In this document: positions 6,236 through 8,688 of the stretch, one piece after another
Layout: each line of letters starts with the position of its first letter
Numbering within the stretch: position 1 is the first letter of the stretch
Assembly (NCBI GenBank): GCA_015487455.1
Contig: WFPR01000219.1
Span: 1 to 8,688 of the forward strand
Length of the DNA: 8,688 nucleotides
From: Candidatus Bipolaricaulota bacterium
GTDB taxonomy: Bacteria > Bipolaricaulota > Bipolaricaulia > RBG-16-55-9
Direction: 5' to 3'
Notes under the pieces: model-generated
Told to the model about the DNA's origin: nothing
Seen by the model: only the letters and a program-made list of their open reading frames with translations
Databases searched by the model: none
Program-made: the position numbers and the translations under genes

Positions 6236-7213
6236 TTGTCCAAGCCCAAGCTGCCGAAACCCGACGAGCGCGCGAACGAGCGCGGGAACGCGGGCAACCA
6301 GGCCCGAGAGCCCGAGCCCATCTTGGTGATTTTAGGCCCCACGGGCGTGGGGAAGTCCCGGGTGGCCTACGAGCTGGCCCTTCGCTTGGAGGATGTAGAA
6401 ATCCTCTCCGCTGACGCCCGCGCCATCTACAAGGGCATGGACGTCGGGACGGACAAGCCCCCCAAGGAATGGCGCGAGCGTGTTCCCCATCATCTCATCG
6501 ACATCAAGGAGCCCCACGAGCGCTACAGCGCGATGGATTTCCGCCGGGACGCTTTACGGCTCATCGACGACATCCGAAAGCGGGGCAGACGGCCCGTGGT
6601 GGTGGGCGGGAGCACCCTCTATCTGGACGCCCTCTTCGGGAAGCTCTTCGAGGGGCCCTCCGCCGACCTCGCGCTCAGGGCCGAGCTGCAAAGGCGCCCC
6701 CTAAGCGAGCTGTATGAGGAGCTCCGGCGGGTGGACCCCGAGGCGGCCCGACGCATCCATCCCAACGACCGTCTGCGGATCGTGCGCGCTTTGGAGGTCT
6801 ACCGCGTGACGGGGCGGCCCATCAGCGAGCTGCAAAAGCGGCTGCCGAAGCCGCCCTTCCGTTTTCTGAAGGTGGGGCTTACGGCCCGACGGGATGTTTT
6901 GTACGAGCGCATCGACCGCCGCGTCGACGAGATGATGCAGAAGGGACTTCTGGAGGAAGTAAAGGCGCTGCGGCCCAAGGTGCCGAAGGGTTCCCAAGCT
7001 TACAAGTCGAACGCGTATCGGGAGCTCTTTTTGTATCTGGAGGGCGAGATCCCCTCCCTCGAGGAAGCGATACGCCTCATCAAGAAGCACACCCGCGGCC
7101 ACGCGCGGAGGCAGCTCATCTACTTCAAGCGCGATCCCGAGATCCACTGGATCGACACCACGGAGCGCGCTCCCGAAGACGTCGCCGAGGAGATCCTGCG
7201 GTTGCTGCCGTAA
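6236..7213 (+). CDS. miaA: tRNA dimethylallyltransferase MiaA, somewhat divergent
   Basis: MiaA transfers a dimethylallyl group to N6 of adenosine 37 in tRNAs that read codons starting with U, which steadies codon pairing. The 325-residue product has the P-loop GPTGVGKS (34-41), the SADARAIYKGMDVGT segment with Asp60, HHLIDI (85-90), IHPNDRLRIVRALEVY and RRQLIYFKRDPEIHWID. Several signature positions differ from the common forms: GGSTLY for GGTGLY (124-129), NAYRE (259-263) where a Gly-Tyr pair is usual, and QLIYFK for QLTWFR. About 28 extra hydrophilic residues precede the P-loop. The only practical start is TTG 6236, 12 nt after the rpoD stop and in the same frame, without a clear ribosome binding site. 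Codon third positions are more AT-rich than in the genes upstream. It may be an ordinary lineage-specific MiaA or a paralogue with altered substrate choice; the general family is clear. Confidence 0.92.
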   Translation: MSKPKLPKPDERANERGNAGNQAREPEPILVILGPTGVGKSRVAYELALRLEDVEILSADARAIYKGMDVGTDKPPKEWRERVPHHLIDIKEPHERYSAMDFRRDALRLIDDIRKRGRRPVVVGGSTLYLDALFGKLFEGPSADLALRAELQRRPLSELYEELRRVDPEAARRIHPNDRLRIVRALEVYRVTGRPISELQKRLPKPPFRFLKVGLTARRDVLYERIDRRVDEMMQKGLLEEVKALRPKVPKGSQAYKSNAYRELFLYLEGEIPSLEEAIRLIKKHTRGHARRQLIYFKRDPEIHWIDTTERAPEDVAEEILRLLP

Positions 7214-7362
7214 GCTCAGCTTGCGCTTCTTGGAGGGTGTTCTTGTCCGCAGCCATGTCGCATTCCTTCTCTCTCTAAGGGAGGATGGTAGGAGGTTTGA
7301 CTCGCTTCGACAAGAGGAGGGGGTGCTGTTTAAGCTAGAAGTTCTCGGCTATTATTGTATTC
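7214..7362 (+). other. Intergenic spacer between miaA and the mazG-like gene
   Basis: This 149-bp spacer is AT-richer than the genes to its left. It contains several purine runs (GGAGG-like at about 7280-7295 and 7315-7322) and a TTGACT hexamer (7297-7302) that lacks a -10 at proper spacing. No stem followed by a T run is present, so no intrinsic terminator for miaA is called. The only small reading frames are under 20 codons and have badly placed ribosome binding sites. Confidence 0.6.
7350..7355 (+). promoter_or_regulatory. Candidate -10 element of the mazG-like gene
   Basis: TATTAT (5 of 6 matches) ends 7 nt before the ATG at 7363. The -35 region (about 7327-7332, TGTTTA) is poor. Transcription would begin at or next to the ATG, giving a leaderless message, or a leader of about 55 nt if the GTG at 7417 is used. 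Confidence 0.4.
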
Positions 7363-7734
7363 ATGCCGATTGAGAATCCAGGAGCGAATGGAACGCAGGG
7401 AGGAGGGTGGGTCCGCGTGAGGAGCCCTGAATTTCAAAAGAAAGTGGCCGAGTTCGTGAAGACTTACAAACTGGAGGCTTCGGTCCCCTATCGGGTGTTA
7501 GACCTCGTGGCCGAGGTGGGTGAGCTGGCCAAAGAGGTCTTGAAATCTACGCACTACGGGCGTCAGTCCTTTCGACCCTCGCAATCGTGGCGAGAAGAGT
7601 TGGGGGATGTCCTCTTCGCGCTTGTGTGTTTGGCAAACAGCACCGACGTAGACCTGGAAAAGGCTTTGGAGCAGGCGTTGAGCAAGTATCGGAAGCGCCT
7701 TGCCCAGAAGGGGGATGCTGGCTCCGGAAGGTAG
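7363..7734 (+). CDS. MazG-like nucleotide pyrophosphohydrolase
   Basis: The 123-residue product is a small all-alpha NTP pyrophosphohydrolase of the MazG-like group. These enzymes split nucleoside triphosphates, often non-canonical ones, to monophosphate and pyrophosphate. The metal-binding signature is visible: Glu51-x-x-Glu54 (EVGE) and Glu79-x-x-Asp82 (ELGD), followed by the helix VLFALVCLANSTDVDLEKALEQ. It has one domain, about half or less of full-length MazG, and probably acts as a dimer or tetramer. The start is uncertain. ATG 7363 has no ribosome binding site but lies 7 nt after a -10-like hexamer. An in-frame GTG at 7417 has AGGAGG 10 nt upstream and would remove 18 non-conserved Gly-rich residues, giving 105. 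Codon use is AT-richer than in dnaG or rpoD. The exact nucleotide substrate is unknown. Confidence 0.85.
   Translation: MPIENPGANGTQGGGWVRVRSPEFQKKVAEFVKTYKLEASVPYRVLDLVAEVGELAKEVLKSTHYGRQSFRPSQSWREELGDVLFALVCLANSTDVDLEKALEQALSKYRKRLAQKGDAGSGR
7401..7406 (+). promoter_or_regulatory. Ribosome binding site for the alternative GTG start of the mazG-like gene
   Basis: A full AGGAGG lies 10 nt before the in-frame GTG at 7417. Its strength, and the fact that family conservation begins just after this GTG, make the shorter protein a serious alternative to the ATG at 7363. Confidence 0.45.
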
Positions 7735-7897
7735 TTGCCCATCTACTCTTTACGCTGGAGCGAGGGCGTGGAGAAAGCGTTTATACGCCTCGTGCGCCAA
7801 ACGAGCGATAGCGGTAACGTCAGAGGTTGCTGCCGATCTTCCTATCCGCGTATCATGATCCTATGCTGAGGGCAACGGCAGGGTGCTTATCGTCCCC
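7735..7897 (+). other. Intergenic spacer before the hydrate epimerase/dehydratase gene
   Basis: This 163-bp spacer holds a candidate promoter (7827-7856) and a 12-codon open frame (7863-7901). A short inverted repeat, GCGT TTAT ACGC (7777-7788), also lies here. A weak CTCGT/ACGAG stem (about 7791-7807) has no T run and is not called a terminator. Confidence 0.55.
7827..7856 (+). promoter_or_regulatory. Candidate promoter of the hydrate epimerase/dehydratase gene
   Basis: TTGCTG (7827-7832) and TATCAT (7851-7856) are 18 bp apart, matching the consensus at 3 and 5 of 6 positions. Transcription would start near the ATG at 7863, which opens a 12-codon frame, about 35 nt before the main gene. Confidence 0.5.
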
Positions 7898-7901
7898 ATG
7901 A
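7863..7901 (+). other. Possible 12-codon upstream open reading frame
   Basis: ATG 7863 opens a frame encoding MLRATAGCLSSP. Its TGA (7899-7901) overlaps the ATG of the next gene as ATGA, a classic coupling arrangement. It has no ribosome binding site but begins 6 nt after a -10-like hexamer. It may be chance. Confidence 0.25.
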
Positions 7902-8688
7902 AGGTCTTCACGGGCCAGCAGATGAAGGCGTTCGACGCGCGGGCGATGCGCGACTTCGCCCTCCCCAGCCTGCTGCTGATGGAAAACGCCGGACGGAGCG
8001 CCTGCGACGCCCTTTTTGAGCATCTCCCCGATCTCCTCAAGAAGCACGTGGTGATCGTCGCGGGCAAGGGGAACAACGGCGGGGACGGGCTCTGCCTGGC
8101 CCGCCACCTCCTCGCGCGCGGGCTTCCCGCCTCCCGCTTGAAGGCCCTCGTGGTGGGCAGCCCCGACAAGCTCTCGGAGGAGACCCGCACGCAGGCCGAG
8201 ATCCTCGAGCACTTCGGGCTCCCCATCCGCTACGTCCGAAGCGAAGGCGATCTTGGCGTTCTCGAGGAGACGCTTCGCGGGGCGGACGTCGTCGTGGACG
8301 CCCTCCTGGGCATCGGGGTCAAGGGCCCCGTGCGCGGGCTCTTTAAGCCCGTGATCGAGCTCGTCAATAAAAGCCAAGCGTTCGTCGTGAGCGTGGATCT
8401 GCCCTCCGGCGTGGACGCGGACACGGGGCACATCGGCAAAATTGCCGTCCAAGCGAATCTTACGATCACGCTGGAGGCGCCCAAGCTGGGGCTCCTGTTG
8501 TACCCGGGACGGGATTGCGCAGGCGAGATCGTTGTCGCGGAGCTGGGCTACCCACCGCCCCTCCACGAGCAGTTCGAGACGGGGCTCGAGCTCGTCGAGG
8601 AGCGCTTCGTGCGGGATCGGCTGCCCCGGAGGAGGGCGTACAGCCACAAGGGGACGTACGGGAAGGCTCTCATTATAGCGGGCTCGCG
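7898..8688 (+). CDS. nnr: Bifunctional NAD(P)H-hydrate epimerase/dehydratase, 5' part (partial)
   Basis: This enzyme repairs damaged NADH and NADPH. The YjeF_N (epimerase) domain interconverts R and S hydrates, and the C-terminal kinase-like domain dehydrates the S form using ADP or ATP. The 263 visible codons cover the whole YjeF_N domain: the start VFTGQQMKAFD and LLMENAG, the nucleotide-binding loop GKGNNGGDG (56-64), VVDALLGIGVKGPVRG and SVDLPSGVDADTG. They then enter the dehydratase domain at YSHKGTYGKALIIAGS, where the window ends. The fused layout is the common bacterial one. ATG 7898 lacks a good ribosome binding site. An in-frame GTG at 7883, with GAGGG 10 nt upstream, would add five residues. 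The frame is open to the edge, so the gene is cut by the window and not broken. Confidence 0.93.
   Translation, partial: MKVFTGQQMKAFDARAMRDFALPSLLLMENAGRSACDALFEHLPDLLKKHVVIVAGKGNNGGDGLCLARHLLARGLPASRLKALVVGSPDKLSEETRTQAEILEHFGLPIRYVRSEGDLGVLEETLRGADVVVDALLGIGVKGPVRGLFKPVIELVNKSQAFVVSVDLPSGVDADTGHIGKIAVQANLTITLEAPKLGLLLYPGRDCAGEIVVAELGYPPPLHEQFETGLELVEERFVRDRLPRRRAYSHKGTYGKALIIAGS

Noticed and set aside
3252..6294. A shared 14-mer CGCGGGAACGCGGG at 3252-3265 and 6281-6294
   Set aside because: Such a match is not surprising between two GC-rich stretches. The two copies are in different frames and contexts.
7213..7223. AAGCTCAGCTT inverted repeat after miaA as a terminator
   Set aside because: The one-base loop cannot fold as a hairpin with that stem, and no T run follows.
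7853..8647. A 264-codon - strand frame opposite the hydrate epimerase gene
   Set aside because: The + strand has clear YjeF motifs over the same span. The antisense translation shows none.
8672..8677. ATTATA, a perfect -10 on the - strand inside nnr
   Set aside because: Its -35 would fall beyond the window and it lies in a conserved coding motif (LIIAGS). It is kept only as one of the AT-codon islands.
1..8688. tRNA, rRNA, CRISPR arrays, transposons, phage or defence genes
   Set aside because: No cloverleaf-like segments, spaced direct repeats, transposase or integrase motifs, or terminal inverted repeats were found on reading both strands by eye.

Overview
The window comes from a GC-rich bacterium. 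Its codons end mostly in G or C, and its proteins are rich in Arg, Glu and Leu. All complete genes are housekeeping genes on the + strand. I cannot place the organism to a phylum. The short primary sigma factor, PdxST-type vitamin B6 synthesis and mix of ATG and TTG starts are not diagnostic.

Left edge (1-311): an intergenic region with two back-to-back promoters. One drives pdxS rightward. The other would drive a gene on the - strand, of which only the first 27 codons (81 down to 1) are inside the window; they encode a basic start followed by a hydrophobic segment.

Main run (312-7213): pdxS, pdxT, a ComF-type phosphoribosyltransferase, a metallo-beta-lactamase-fold hydrolase, dnaG, rpoD (SigA-type) and miaA. 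Gaps are small, and two junctions overlap (comF/MBL by 11 bp, dnaG/rpoD by 8 bp), so this is probably one or two transcription units. The dnaG-rpoD pair is the core of the classical macromolecular synthesis operon, here without rpsU and placed behind vitamin B6 genes. A perfect TATAAT with a plausible -35 lies inside dnaG and could give rpoD its own promoter, as is known in E. coli.

Right part (7214-8688): two AT-richer spacers flank a small MazG-like nucleotide pyrophosphohydrolase gene. After it comes the 5' part of a fused NAD(P)H-hydrate epimerase/dehydratase gene, which runs off the right end. Both genes are preceded by a -10-like hexamer lying 6-7 nt from an ATG, the spacing expected for leaderless starts.

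I saw no tRNA, rRNA, CRISPR array, insertion sequence or prophage, and no convincing evidence of an undescribed multi-gene system. The points worth a second look are regulatory and compositional: -10 boxes flanked by inverted GC arms, a near-identical in-frame AT-rich 15-mer in dnaG and rpoD, an in-frame hexamer repeat next to the rpoD ribosome binding site, a divergent MiaA, and the possible leaderless starts.
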